Shown: positions 11,641 to 22,615, counted from the first letter of the stretch. The stretch: DNA of 64,000 nt from Lepturacanthus savala (GCA_030544235.1 CM060470.1:6946856-7010855); one strand, 5' to 3'. A program made the numbers and translations. Notes: generated by a model from the sequence alone, not told the origin.

Positions 11641-12245
11641 GACTTGGTGAAAAAAGAAATAGTAAAATAAGAAAGCGAAACTGTGCTTTTTTTTGCTGCA
11701 GTTGATGACAATCTACTTTTTTGAGCCATTTCAGATATGTGGCAGGTATGACTCTTCACTTTTAATGTCTGTAAATACCCGAAACGGGATAAATTGTTAT
11801 TGATATACGTCTATTTTTTATTTTGCTGAGTGACTTTAAGTGTTTGAGCCAGTTTGGAGTGCCAGAAGAGTGCTGTTTTTTCTTTTTTTTTTAGTTCTTT
11901 TTTTCCTTTTCGTGTCTTTTTTGGACAACTCAGTGAAATCTGTTCATTTCATTGTGCCAGGCAAATCCAATCACAAGAGTATTTAAAAATAATTCAAACT
12001 GTTTTTTTTTCGTTCACTGTCTTGTGCAGTTGTGTACAAATATGTGTTCAAAAACAATATCTGAGAATGGATAGTCTCTTGTTTGACTGTCTTTATCGGC
12101 TGCTACGCTCAAACAGATGACCTGCCTTTTAATTATTACTCCGATCACTCCGTATGATATTATTGTGCTTTTCTGTATGACAGGAATCAGGGTTAAACTC
12201 AAACGCAGTTCCAATGAAATCTCAGTTCATTCAGTGTTGAAGTGA

Positions 12246-12251
12246 ATTAAA
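12246..12251 (+). terminator. Candidate distal poly(A) signal (ATTAAA)
   Basis: ATTAAA is followed about 25 bp later by a TGTTTTTTTTTTATC U-rich stretch. This could give a longer satb2 3' UTR. Confidence 0.4.
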
Positions 12252-12379
12252 AATTTGTGAATTCAAACCTGGACTGTTTTTTTTTTATCTTTATTTCTAT
12301 TTCTATTTCTAAAGCATTTCTTCACCTCACTAATAAAACACACACACACAAACACATTGACACAACATTGTATCTGGGC

Positions 12380-12540
12380 CAAGCAGTCCGTCGAGCCAAT
12401 CAATTAAAGGTCTGTGTAAAGCCACAGGGGTTGGGGTTTCTAATAAGTGCATGGGGAGTGACAGTAATTCACAGAAATTCTCTCTCTCCTCTGTCCCACA
12501 CAATTAAAGCTACTGGGAAACAAATCTTGCACCAACAAGC
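12380..12540. promoter_or_regulatory. Candidate conserved non-coding block just 3' of satb2
   Basis: This complex, non-repetitive stretch has two CAATTAAAG motifs (around 12400 and 12500) and a GTAATTCAC homeodomain-like core. It is unlike the transposon sequence that begins at 12650. It may be distal UTR or an enhancer. Confidence 0.3.
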
Positions 12541-12756
12541 ATGCACTGTATAAAACTGCAAACAGCAGTGGAATATGTCACTCTGTAACTATACGCATAG
12601 ACTCTATTCATGCACTATTCTATGGTTTCCTAGTGGTTAAAGTAAATATCAGTGGTGGAAGAAGTAATCAGAAGAAGTCAGATTATTTATTTCAGTAAAA
12701 GTGCTAATATAGTGATGTAAAATGCTCTATTACAAGCATGAAAAATCGTATTTATG

Positions 12757-13102
12757 TACACTACCGTTCAAAAGTTTGGGGTCACCCAGACAATTTTGTG
12801 TTTTCCAAGAAAAGTCACTTTTATTTACCACCATGAGACATTAGTCTTCTGACGCAAATGATCAAACACATTGTACCATTAGAAAACTGGAATGATAGTT
12901 GCTGGAAATGGGCCTCTATACACCTATGTAGATATTGCACCAAAAAACAGACATTTGCAGCTAGAATAGTCATTCAGCACATTAGCAACATATAGAGTGT
13001 ATTTCTGATTAGTTTTAAATTATCGGCATTGAAAAAAGAGAGTTTTTCTTTCAAATATAAGGACATTTCTAAGTGACCCCAAACTTTTGAATGTTGAATG
13101 TA
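12757..13102. mobile_element. Tc1/mariner-type MITE with TA duplication
   Basis: The terminal inverted repeats are ACCGTTCAAAAGTTTGGGGT (left, inside the first 30 bp) and ACCCCAAACTTTTGAATGTT (right). TA dinucleotides flank both ends (12757-12758 and 13101-13102), the target duplication of Tc1/mariner elements. The interior is about 345 bp and non-coding. This terminal sequence is abundant in teleost genomes. Confidence 0.88.
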
Positions 13103-13527
13103 TATAAGTATTAGCAGCTGATTCTGATTGTTTGAGGACCTTGTTTGTTGTTTGGACCAAAAAAACATGAAGTAAGAAAATCCAGGTGCCTGAGCTGGCC
13201 ATTCCTTGGTGAACTTCAGCGAGGCTGGTCGAGTTGTGATTGTCCCCAATTGGTAAGTGCTCCTGTGGCTTTTTAAAAGTTAGTCACAACCATCACATAA
13301 ACTTCTACAATTACAAGTTCACGTCAAATTGTGCCTCCAGGCCCTAGCTAGCATAAACAACCCCCTAGGCAACAAGTTTGCTAGTTTTGGTTAGCTTAGT
13401 AGCATCAAGGTTGAGGAAATTGTTGGTGTACTGCAGGATGGGTTTGGCTTGTGTGTAACATATAGCATCATTATATTATTAGTATATTGATCTACTTTAT
13501 ATAAAGTTAGTTTCAGCAAGTTTAGTC

Positions 13528-13844
13528 CAGTGGTTCCCAACCTAGGGGTCGAAAGATAAATCTGAGAGGTCGTGAGATGATTAATGGGAGAGGAAAGAAG
13601 AAGAAAAAAATGTTGTGATACACAAATCTGTTTTCACTTTTTGAACTTTTTCTCTGCTCTTTGATTTTTGCTAAAATATTGAATCGTTTGAACATTGATT
13701 GAAATGAAACCATGTGAGACGTTTAGAGGGGGAAAAAATTCAGTATTTGTTCGAGCTGTTAACAACACATAGACGTCTGAAATGCGATCCGACTCCACAC
13801 TGCTTTGTGTCGGACGTCAAAAGACTAAAAGGTTGAAACCACTG
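13528..13844 (+). mobile_element. Nested MITE inside copy 2
   Basis: The termini are CAGTGGTTCCCAACCTAGGG (left) and AAAAGGTTGAAACCACTG (right), a clear inverted-repeat pair. It is the same family as 7114-7405 in opposite orientation, and its junctions with the host element are the same. Confidence 0.8.
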
Positions 13845-14273
13845 GTTTCACCTTTAACTATGCGTTGTATTTTAAAAGCTTGTCATATGATCCATTAGTT
13901 TCCAATCCAATTGTACATCTGAGAAGTAACTAAAGCTGACAGAAGAATGTAGCAGGGTAGAAAGAACTAGAATTTCTACTAGGTAGAATTTCCCTCTGAA
14001 ATGTAGTAGACTGGAAACCCAACGTACCCAAGTACAATTACCTCAAATCCTTACTTAAGTACAGTCCAGTACAGTTGTAAATGTACTTCGTTACTATCCA
14101 CCACTGACTGTCAGCTGTCATATGAAGGCCAATAAAACAGCCCTGCAGCAACTCTTTGCTTGCTCGTGGCTCTTTGTCCTTTATTTTGCGACATTGATTT
14201 TATTTCAGCCGCGGCACTTTATTTCAATGTGATATCCATTTTGCTTGGCGGTGGGACAATTCTGAGCAAGCCT

Positions 14274-14682
14274 AAGTGTCCCATATTTTACACTTATCCT
14301 GGGTTTTATTTGAAGTTTTGATATCCCTAACAAGATATATTTGTGGTTTTAAGAACCAAAAATCATCTCAATATAGTTTTATAGTTTCTCCTCTCAAGCT
14401 TCTTACTGGAGTTCTAACAGGTCTCATTAATATCATTGAGCCTCTCCTCTAAATGGCGGATTTCAATGGCTATAAAGGAGTTGTGGGCTGTTACTGTATA
14501 GTTGTGACATCACAACTTTACACAAGTCCTGAAGGCTTGTACAGGTACAGTTTCTGAATATGAGCTCTGTGCATTTCTCCGTGGAATGAGTGGTTTTAAA
14601 ATAAGGAACAGACCTTCACCTAGATCTTCCTTGTAATCAAAAAGCAATTTAAATCTCACTTTCTACAATATGGGACCTTTAG
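14274..14682. mobile_element. MITE with 'TGTCCCATATTTTACA' type termini
   Basis: The left terminus (AGTGTCCCATATTTTACACT) and right terminus (CTTTCTACAATATGGGACCT) are inverted repeats. The interior holds 'GTGACATCACAA' and 'GTGCATTTCTCCGTGG' words typical of this abundant percomorph repeat. It has no open frame. Superfamily assignment is uncertain. Confidence 0.75.
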
Positions 14683-15470
14683 ACAAAGAGTTACTGATTG
14701 CAAACAGAAAATAAAGCAGAGTATGGAGCCATGTGAGCCTTTCAGTTGGTATGAAGCCTGCCTAAATGAGAGGGATAGTTCGACGACATAAATGATTGAT
14801 TTGTAAAAGAAAACGTGACTAGAAAATGATATTTTCTATCTGACTGAACTACTTCTATGCTCCATATGAGCAAAACAGGATGACAGAGGTGAAGTGAGCT
14901 AACCTTTAGGCTAATTTGCATTAAAATAGTCAAGTGGAAATGAGACTGGCTTAACATATTTTGTTTTGTGCAACCAGCCGCACAGTGTGGTTGCATAAAG
15001 ACAAACTAATTTGCTGTGTATTCTGGGTAAATTAAGACTCTTTCATAATAAAAAACATTGCAGACCAAAAACTGATTTAAGCTGCTCATAGTTCTGTTTC
15101 AACACAAAACACGTGGAAGACTTCAACAGTTGCATTGTTATTTTAAAAGGAAAATTCAGTAATGTGTAGCAATAGCTGTTTTTTTTTTTATATAGTTTTG
15201 TTATGTTTGCCCTGTTATTCATTCCTATTACATAAACACAGGTCTAAGTACTGTGATAGCTTAGGGATTTGTATAATTTTAGGTGCTGAATAAGCCAGTA
15301 TATTTGTATGACCTTGTCTTTTTGACTGGCCCCTCTCATTAGACCAGTCATGATAAGAGTAGCTTCGGCTCCAGGGGAGCCTGTGGTTTAGCGGTTGTAA
15401 CTGTTGAGTAAAAGTTACGTTTTTTTTCTTACAATATTGTTTGTCTGATATGTTTTTTCCACAAAAAAAG
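14683..15470. other. Gene-less stretch, nothing recognised
   Basis: AT-rich unique sequence. There are no exon-like frames and no inverted termini I recognise; the T-runs at about 15180 and 15420 are simple sequence. Confidence 0.6.
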
Positions 15471-15479
15471 TATAATTAC

Positions 15480-15680
15480 CATGATGAACTCCCTAAAATG
15501 GCATTTACTCCCTCTCACTCACTTGCGTAAATTGAATATTGGACCAGGATTGGCTCCAAACTATTTGTGATGTCATAAATCATGCTTACGGGAAACATTC
15601 AGCCGACGCATGTGTCAAACTCTGCACCCTCAAACATCCAATGCTAGTAAAAAGGAGACAAACAGAACTTTTGAGTGGAG
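15480..15680 (+). repeat. Dispersed repeat, shared inverted with 48125-48360
   Basis: GGCTCCAAACTATTTGTGAT, then GTCATAAATCATGCTTAC and, further on, CAAACATCCAA and TTTTGAGTGGAGGGAA all reappear in the same order on the opposite strand at 48125-48360. It is non-coding and its family is unidentified; the length and divergence suggest an old non-autonomous transposon. Confidence 0.65.
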
Positions 15681-15843
15681 GGAAAACTTTAAGAAACTAA
15701 GTGGACACAACTGAATCAGGATTCAATTGTGTTTTAAATAAGCGAGAAAGTGAATCTGTCAATCAAGAACCAAAAATCAACTTTCGTTGAATGAGTGAAA
15801 TAAAATGGCTCATCTGCCAGGCTACCCTAGGACAATCACCCAA

Positions 15844-15845
<2 letters not shown>

Positions 15846-15885
<40 letters not shown>

Positions 15886-16020
15886 ATTTCCAATGCTTCT
15901 CTCATCAGTTTCAAGTGATGTGTGGCAGGGCAGAACAATCTTAGTGTTTAACCTGCCATTAGGGGGTGAGGAGAGTGTGTGTGTGTGTGTGCGTAGGTGT
16001 GTGTGTGCGGTGTGTGTGTC
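15846..16020. repeat. (CA)n tract and (GT)n cluster
   Basis: A (AC)18 tract lies at 15846-15881. A broken GT-rich cluster occupies about 15974-16020. No gene. Confidence 0.95.
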
Positions 16021-16379
16021 TGAGTCAGTTGGACTCCCTCAATAAACAATAGAGCATAAGTGTCGGTGATGAGCTGGAGGGTTGAGGTCTTCTCGCAGAA
16101 GCGTTTTTCATGCAGCTTGTCTCCTCTAACTGTAGACAATCAGCTCACGCTGTGACTCTTCCACTGTGGGATAATTATACCTGTAGAGATCCACCATTTC
16201 TCCCCATGCCTCTCCTCTAAATAGCCCGTCTGCCTGCCTCCCTGCTATAGAACTCTATGGGGTAAGGGTAAGAAGCACTGCCCCCCTCTGTTTCATTTAA
16301 ATGGGGGCAGTGTGTCTGCACAGCGGGGGGGGGCACCAACACGGGGGAAAAAAAAAAATTCTTACCAGGCTCAACTTTT

Positions 16380-16760
16380 GCTGCAGCACGATGTGACGTC
16401 GGCCAATAAGCCGCCGCGTTGGCCAATCGCGTGCATGCAAGCACATATTCGTGGTGGATTACTTTCTAATGTGAACACTCTGCTGTTTACCTTCATTGGC
16501 AGAAAGCGAGAACTTTCCGGAGTCGTAAACTCCTGTCTGTGCGTGTAAGAGCTTTCGGGGCGACTGATGAGCCTTTAAACACACAAATCTCATGCTCCGG
16601 CTTCCACTTCCTGCGGGGGCGTTTCACCCCCGCCAAAAGCAGCCCGCCGGTGTTTCAACTCGGGGCTGCTTTTCGTCCGATTCCCCGCTGAGAGCGAGTG
16701 AGAAGAAGAATGAAAATAAGAATGAGAAGAATTCGCTGACGCCGGTGGAAACGGAGCAGC
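16380..16760. promoter_or_regulatory. CpG-rich promoter-like module (CRE and two CCAAT boxes)
   Basis: A CRE-type TGACGTC (16394-16400) is immediately followed by GGCCAATAAG (CCAAT 16403-16407) and, 20 bp on, GGCCAATCGC (CCAAT 16423-16427). CpG dinucleotides are dense here (about nine in the 70 bp from 16388) against a CpG-poor background. Farther on are CpG-containing segments and an 11-bp perfect inverted repeat (16635-16645 with 16663-16673). This is the usual architecture of an NF-Y/CREB-driven CpG promoter, yet it sits 6 kb past the satb2 stop with no recognised gene. The direction of transcription is undetermined. Confidence 0.5.
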
Positions 16761-17224
16761 TGCTCACGTTCGTTTTATTTTCACTCCTGCAGTTGATATT
16801 TTCATTAGCTACAGTAGTGAGCAGAGACCTGCCATCTATCCCTTCATTTGAGCGTGAATCAAGGCTTCTCCGAGAGTTTATGCTCAGCCGTCCAAGTTAA
16901 CCTTGGAATGACTCGTTTCATGATGTTCAAAGGCTTCCAGAAAACTTCAGAACGCCTTGTCTTTTGAACAATGTTGTGCATTGTGTATAAACTTGAATAG
17001 GGCTTGGCTTGCGAGAGGAGGGGGGGGTGCAGGCTGGGCTGAGTCAACTATGTGGCCACAGGAACCAAATATTGCTTCATTTGTACACGTATGCAATCAA
17101 AGAAAACCAGAAATGGAAAAAATACTACCCAAGAGGCTGTTTTGTGTGGAATTTACTGGAAATTGTGGATGACAATGCAGCTTCCTGTGTTTATATAGTA
17201 AAAGAATACGCTTTTAAAAGTGCC

Positions 17225-17700
17225 ATTACTAAAGAAGGGCACTATGGAGGTTCCAAGAAATTAAACTCTGTCAAGGCATTGCCCGGCCAACAAGAAACAG
17301 CTCAATCTACTGAGAAGTTTTCATTTGAACAGCCCAAACTAATCAGCATGAAACAAAGTAAAGGAGAATATTATGCAACATAAAGCTAATAAGTGGCCAA
17401 CAACTCAATCGGAATGGAAATGTTATTCACACCTGCCAATTTTTCTGAGAGCAAACTCAAATGAAAATTTTATTACAAAGGAGGCCTCTGTGGAGGTTCC
17501 AGGAAATTAAAAAATAAACTTCATCAAACCGTCGCCTAGCCTCCTCAAAACTGATAAACACTGAGATGCACATTTTCCCTTTAATGGTCCAAACTCATCA
17601 GACTAAAACGCAACCAACAAATATTATGCAAAACGCGGCTTCTTAAAGGGACAACAACTTAATCTGGATGGAAATGCTCTTCTCACCGGCGTCTTTCCCT
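17225..17700. repeat. Diverged tandem duplication, units of about 250 bp
   Basis: Unit A (about 17225-17440) and unit B (about 17471-17695) match in direct orientation: TGGAGGTTCCA(A/G)GAAATTAAA (17245 and 17491), TCAT(C/T)AA-like and AAACTCATCAG/AAACTAATCAG words, AATATTATGCAA, CAACAACT(C/T)AATC and ATGGAAATG (17414 and 17668). The offset drifts from 246 to 254 bp through indels. The single open frame over unit A is not kept in unit B, so this is non-coding. Confidence 0.75.
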
Positions 17701-17884
17701 TGCAGGAAAGAGAGCTGCACATTCTGATTAAGAAGTTTTTTTCCCCCCCTTGGTGATGACATTTGCTCCAGCAGTAATATCTGAGGGCCTGTCGCTGCTG
17801 CTTTCCTCTGGACTGTTTCTCATGAATCAAATGCATATTACATCCATAAATGTGTTTGTGAGGGGGAATTACGGGAATATCCGA

Positions 17885-18005
17885 GTGTTTCCTCTTACGG
17901 CGCTCCGCCTCGTGCGCCGCCTTTTCTCGCCACCGCCTCGCTTGATGTTCCCCCCGTTACGCTCCGACGCAGCCTCTCTCTACTCCGCGGCTTTGCGGTA
18001 AGCAC
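17885..18005 (+). other. CpG-rich segment ending in a strong splice donor
   Basis: The segment is CpG-dense (GGCGCTCCGCCTCGTGCGCC and following) and ends TTTGCG|GTAAGC, with the donor GT at 17998-17999. It could be a first exon of an unannotated transcript linked to the promoter-like module at 16.4 kb. No acceptor partner or conserved peptide is identified. Confidence 0.3.
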
Positions 18006-18202
18006 CTCTGGTTTTGATTCAGCACCACCCGTCCCGCTTCTCCTTCCACCTCATCCCTAAATCTCCTAATTCAACTCATTATTCGCTCAATTGGTGGGCT
18101 TTAACCCCTCCTGCCTTCAGGTCCTATAGAGCTGGTAGTCATTAGGAGACAGGATTAGTGACAAAGCGGAAAAGGGGGTAGCAGGCCCGAACTCTCTCTC
18201 TT

Positions 18203-18215
<13 letters not shown>

Positions 18216-18240
<25 letters not shown>

Positions 18241-18243
18241 ACA
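18216..18243. repeat. (CA)14 microsatellite
   Basis: Perfect CA dinucleotide tract preceded by a CT-rich stretch (18191-18216). Confidence 0.95.
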
Positions 18244-18647
18244 GTGTCATAAAGTGCCTGAAGAGCCTGCGGGGTGTCGCTGCAGTTAAACACACATCAG
18301 CCTCCCCGTGTTAAACAGTGGGACCATCAGGACTTGGAAGGGAGTCAGATCTGGTTGGGACAGACATGCCGACAGACAGACAGTAATGCGGCAAGACCAC
18401 CCAGAGGTCTGTGGTTCTCAGAGAAGTTAGCTGCACTCCGCGTGCACTCGGTTGATGTGAGCCTAGCATCCGGCCGGCTGATGGCTTCTGGGAAGTCTCT
18501 GGGAGGATTGTTAATTTGAGATCTCTTTTTTTTTCCTTTTCTTTTTTCTGTAGACATGTTAAGTGGCTTGTTAAAAGGCTTGTTTCGTACAATCGGGCAG
18601 AAGCGACAACAGCCATCGCGGTAGTCTGCATTTTCTAGATTACAATA

Positions 18648-18936
18648 TACACCTCTGGAAAATAATAAGAGTATCCGTTTTTCTGATATTACTACTTATA
18701 GGTATGTGTTTGGGCAAAAGGAACATTTTAGTTTGAGTCTATAAACTACTGACATCATTTCCCCCCAAATTCCAAATAAAAATATTATCTTTTAGAGCAT
18801 TTATTTGCAGAAAATGAAAAAAATACAAAAAAGTGTTTCTAGACCTCAAACAATGCAAAGAAATAAGATCAAATTCATTTTAAAACAACATAATACTAAT
18901 GTTTACACATAAGAAGAGTTCAGAGTTCAATAACAG
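18648..18936 (-). mobile_element. Truncated Tc1-like transposon end
   Basis: It starts with TACACCTCTGGAAAATAATA, the degraded terminal repeat of a Tc1-like family. It continues with 'TAGGTATGTGTTTGGGCAAA', 'AAATAAAAATATTATC', 'TTTAGAGCATTTATTTGCAG' and 'CCTCAAACAATGCAAAGAAA'. It aligns word for word with 37578-37735 plus 38153-38300, but stops at about 18936. In this orientation transposase would be read from the - strand; none remains. Confidence 0.8.
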
Positions 18937-19479
18937 CTCACCTATTTAGGTGAAATTTGGTGAATGCCAAACAAAAAAATACCACACTGACTCAAACACA
19001 AACTCGTACAATGGATATAACACTAGTAAGGACAATTCATCAACTGAGCGATACAAAACAGAATCCACTAATATTACTGTGGGCCTCGATAGAGCAAAAA
19101 ATAAAGACCTTGAAGAAAATCCGAGCCAAGCTGCTGTCAGCGGAGGTTCGGTTTCACCGGTGTTGTGCCTTGACTGCAACTCTTAAACAGAAATACAGTG
19201 GGGATGTAACATGAGTCTACTAATCTCCTCAACATATATTAGGCTTTGCTGATTAAAATAATACACAGGACTTACATTACATGTTGTATATTAGAGAAAG
19301 GTCATGGTAAAGTTGTGCACATGTGGAATATTGTTCTCTGGATATATGCTGGAGAACAAAAGCAGAAAGAGACAGCCTTTTACCACTTAAGCAACATTTA
19401 GTTCAAATTTAGTTTCCCTGTCCAGGGCAGTTGCAGAGACTTTGCATTTGTTTCATCCAGGTTTCATTACTGTAATGTT

Positions 19480-19695
19480 CTGTTTTTAAGTCTGTTACAT
19501 GCCAGTAGTAAACAGCTTCAGATTGTTCAGAATGCTCCACTAGAAACAAGACACTTTGACCATATTACGCAAATTCTAGCCTCTCTTCACTGGATCCGTA
19601 TTAGATCAGATATTGGAAGTGCATCTGCTGAGCTTGTAAAACCCTGAATGGGCCTGCTCCATCATACCTGTCAGCAGTGGTGTGTGGTGAGGTCT
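19480..19695 (+). pseudogene. LINE reverse transcriptase remnant, C-terminal part
   Basis: Conceptual translation on the + strand gives fragments such as QLQIVQNA and ITQILASLHWI, followed in a second frame by KTLNGPAPSYLS. These correspond to the LQLIQNAAAR, I(T)P(V/L)L..LHWLPV and K(A/C)LNGLAPSYLS blocks at the end of L2/Rex-type reverse transcriptases. It is interrupted by stops and at least one frame change, so it is dead. Short 5'-truncated copies of this kind are usual for LINEs. Confidence 0.75.
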
Positions 19696-19699
19696 GTGG

Positions 19700-20735
19700 C
19701 AGGGTAGGCAGTGGCTATTCACATATGTCATTTCCACACATGTACTATGTATTCCACTCACATGTAATTTTCAGCCGTTTACGATGCGTTCAGGTACCAT
19801 GCAATGCAGGTTCTGTAAAGGACTGATACATCACTGTACAATGGAAATAACCACTTGTAAATAAATGTAAACATGTAATCTAAAATGAATACATTCATAT
19901 CAATATCGAACATGTTATATTCATGCATGCTGCTTTAGCTTCTTAGCAGGTATGTAAACCAAACTAATGTTAAGTGTCAAACTCAGTTAGCTTAAAGATG
20001 CTAACACATGATATGCTAACAAGTGTAAAAGAGACATTTCAAGGAGCGTATATATGTACACCAGGATTGACAGAATCAATGCCTTCAATGGCTGTACTTT
20101 CCTTGTATCTTCTGCTGTGTGTTTGGTATATGTGAGTCTTCCCTGTGTAGTCTGTCGTCCTGCCAGGTCTCCATGGTGATGAGGTCACACAGCGGGGCGG
20201 CTGTAGTGATGTACATCCATGAATCAGAGAACTGGCTGTTCAATTCCTGTCTGACTGCGTGTTAAAGTATCTTTGAGCATCATACTCAACCTTTAATTGT
20301 GAACAGTTGTGTGGATTGTGAACTTTAAACCATTAATTTAACCTCTGTCTTGATTGATCAACTATGGCTGTGAGTTCACATTTCCAATTACATGTGACTT
20401 GTCTCCAGTGTGAACTTTAAATGCACATTGGAGGACACAACGATATCCCACCCAGCGAGTGCATATACACAGATATGTCCATGTATATGTACATAAATAA
20501 AAAAATTAAATACACATGTACTGTATATATCTATGCAGCAATCATGTTCAGTGTTTACAGAAGTAAACATGGGTGCTAGCGCTGGTATCTGGTGAGTATC
20601 TGAGCCAGCACATGTACAACACATTTGTTTTAGGAGGAGATTAAGGAAGAAAAGAACTATTTGGTCATGGTTGTTACTTTCCTCCCACTTCCACCTACTT
20701 CAGTGCACAATGGTGTCATTTGTTGCATGTTGATG
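19700..20735. other. Gene-less stretch, nothing firmly recognised
   Basis: Unique-looking AT-rich sequence. The segment 19680-19740 (CAGTGGTGTGTGGTGAGGTC...) may be the end of a dispersed element, but I see no partner terminus. Confidence 0.5.
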
Positions 20736-20739
20736 ATGT

Positions 20740-20960
20740 GTAGGTCGGATGTACAAGACCATTCGGACTGAAGTCTTATGTCAAAAGATCAGATATGTAT
20801 TGGTTTTAGGACATATCCAAGTGGCCTAGGTCACATTTGTAAAAATCTGATCTGTGTTGTTCAAGAATTTCATTACAAAAAAATCAGATGGAGGGTTGCA
20901 TTGGGGTGAAATAACTGGATTTGGATCACTTCAGTCTGCAGTCTGAACATAGCCTGTTAG
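20740..20960. repeat. Dispersed non-autonomous element fragment
   Basis: The segment has CAGTCTGCAGTCTGAACATAG at its right end and CGGACTGAAGTC at its left. Its interior has repeated 'GATCAGAT'/'ATCTGATC' words. This composition is typical of an old teleost hAT-like MITE whose copies end in '...AGTGTGAACGTAGCC'. The assignment is by memory and tentative. Confidence 0.4.
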
Positions 20961-22573
20961 TTGAGTAGGTAAACTTATGGTCTAATAATAGTCCCATCTT
21001 ATTTTTTTCCACCCATCATATAAGATTAGGTCTAACTTGTTTTACACTGCAATACAACTTAATAAGCTACGAAGAGGGCTCAGCAAATGGTTATTTGGCA
21101 TCAAATCAAAGGCATTTGATGCCTTATCAGCACTTGCAACAAAATGGTAATGGAATAAAATAGATTTGCGAAATGTTTGGGCCTGTGTGTGTGTGTGTGT
21201 GTGTGTGTGCACGCGTGTGTGCTTGTGTGTGAAATGGAGAGAGATTGACAGGTGTCTCTGTACCCAGGGCCCCTCAGACAGCTGTGAGGGCACCACTGCA
21301 GGGTATTAGGCCTGATAGAGGGATGATTAGAGAACATTAGAGGTTAAGGAGGGAGAGGAGGCACAGCTGTTGCTGCTAACTATTATTACCCACAATGCAG
21401 CATCAGAGGGGAGGCTCTCCGCAGAGTGGCTTCACACACCTGTGGCCCCCTGCTGTGGTCACGATAGATGTATCAAGAACATACAGCACCAGGGAAAAGT
21501 GGACACATTTTCTCATTTAAGCAAATGGGAAGATGTGAGTGTTGTAATCTGATATTTACACATAAATTCAGGCATGGATCAATACACACGTTTTAGCAGT
21601 TCTACTCTGTATCTGAGATCACCTCCTGCAGCGAAGTGACGCCCTGTTAGCAGCAACTAGCGACGAGGCAGGAAGTACAGATATGTGGAGAGCGGGAGGG
21701 CATGACGTTTCATGAAGAGATGTCCCATGGGAGCTTCGCCATGGAGCCGCAGAGCTGCAGGACAGCTGGCAGCCTCGTGGCACGCCAACACAGTACGTCA
21801 ACGTTAATGCACCGAAGAAACAGAAGGCAGCAGCGCTAGTCACTCGAGGGCCAACATGGAAACAAACAGTAAACAACAGCAGACATTCAATTAGCCAAAT
21901 GTTACGGCGAGATTAACAACTGCTTGTCAGGGCCCAGCCTTTCACTGGGTCGTCCGCGAATATGGTTTGTGACATTTCGAGTCGATCAGAATACTTTCAG
22001 ATGTTGCTCTGGGAGACAGAGTGAGCACAAGTGGAAACCGCAGTTGTGTTTGTGTGATTGGTGTTTGTTTGATTGAACATGTGTGTTTGAGAGAGAATCT
22101 GTTACGGAGCCCAAACTGAGTCTGCTGTAAAGTAAAACATGGCCGTCTCACAGCGCCGTGCAGCGACATCTCTGCATGTAGCGGCGGTAGTTGCTTAACA
22201 TTCATCAGATTCTGCTTTCTGCTTTTCAGTAGCTTAGTTCTTTTATTGATCATGTAGTGCCGTAGTGACCACACAAGCTTTTTGCCCCCTGGCATTTCCG
22301 AAAATGAAGCAGAGCTCTCTGCTGTGGTCTGAAAAGCTGATGAGGATCAGACAGACTTTCTGCATGTGGAACGTCGGCCAACATAGCTGATTCCTTTGCA
22401 TGCGGGTGACGTCACTGACCAGTCCCTGAACCCGTGACGCGCTGTGGGACAGGAAGAGGCCGAGATGTTACCGAGGAGACGTTTGCAGAGTGTGAAGACA
22501 GTGGGAACCTGCTCTATTCTTCCACTACTCTGTTTTTTTTTAATTTTTAAATTACAGTTTTTCCTGCAAATGT

Positions 22574-22615
<42 letters not shown>

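Larger units (their letters stand above)
10135..12270 (+). other. satb2: Probable satb2 3' UTR
   Basis: The sequence after the stop has no splice-like exon structure and no transposon until about 12.65 kb. From about 11.3 kb it becomes AU-rich and UTR-like, with a Pumilio-type TGTAAATA (11770-11777) and a (TTA)n stretch (11346-11391). Possible poly(A) signals are AATAAA at 10185, AATAAA at 11635 and ATTAAA at 12246. The boundary is inferred. Confidence 0.55.
12650..14106 (-). mobile_element. Non-autonomous 'AGTGGTGGA' DNA transposon, copy 2 (inverted, three-level nest)
   Basis: The termini are CAGTGGTGGAAGAAGTAATC (from 12650) and GTTACTATCCACCACTG (ending 14106). The segment 13850-14106 is the reverse complement of 6899-7100. 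The stretch at 13490-13510 (ACTTTATATAAAGTTAG) is the reverse complement of the right arm of copy 1. Two other elements are inserted: a Tc1-type MITE (12757-13102) and the nested MITE (13528-13844). Between them, 13103-13480 is AT-rich sequence I cannot classify. No transposase. Confidence 0.7.

Noticed and set aside
11880..11920. T-rich run considered as a retrotransposon tail
   Set aside because: There is no adjacent LINE/SINE body or target duplication; it fits an AU-rich 3' UTR better.
17009..17383. 124-residue + strand frame over tandem unit A
   Set aside because: The frame is not preserved in the duplicate unit B, so there is no sign of coding constraint.
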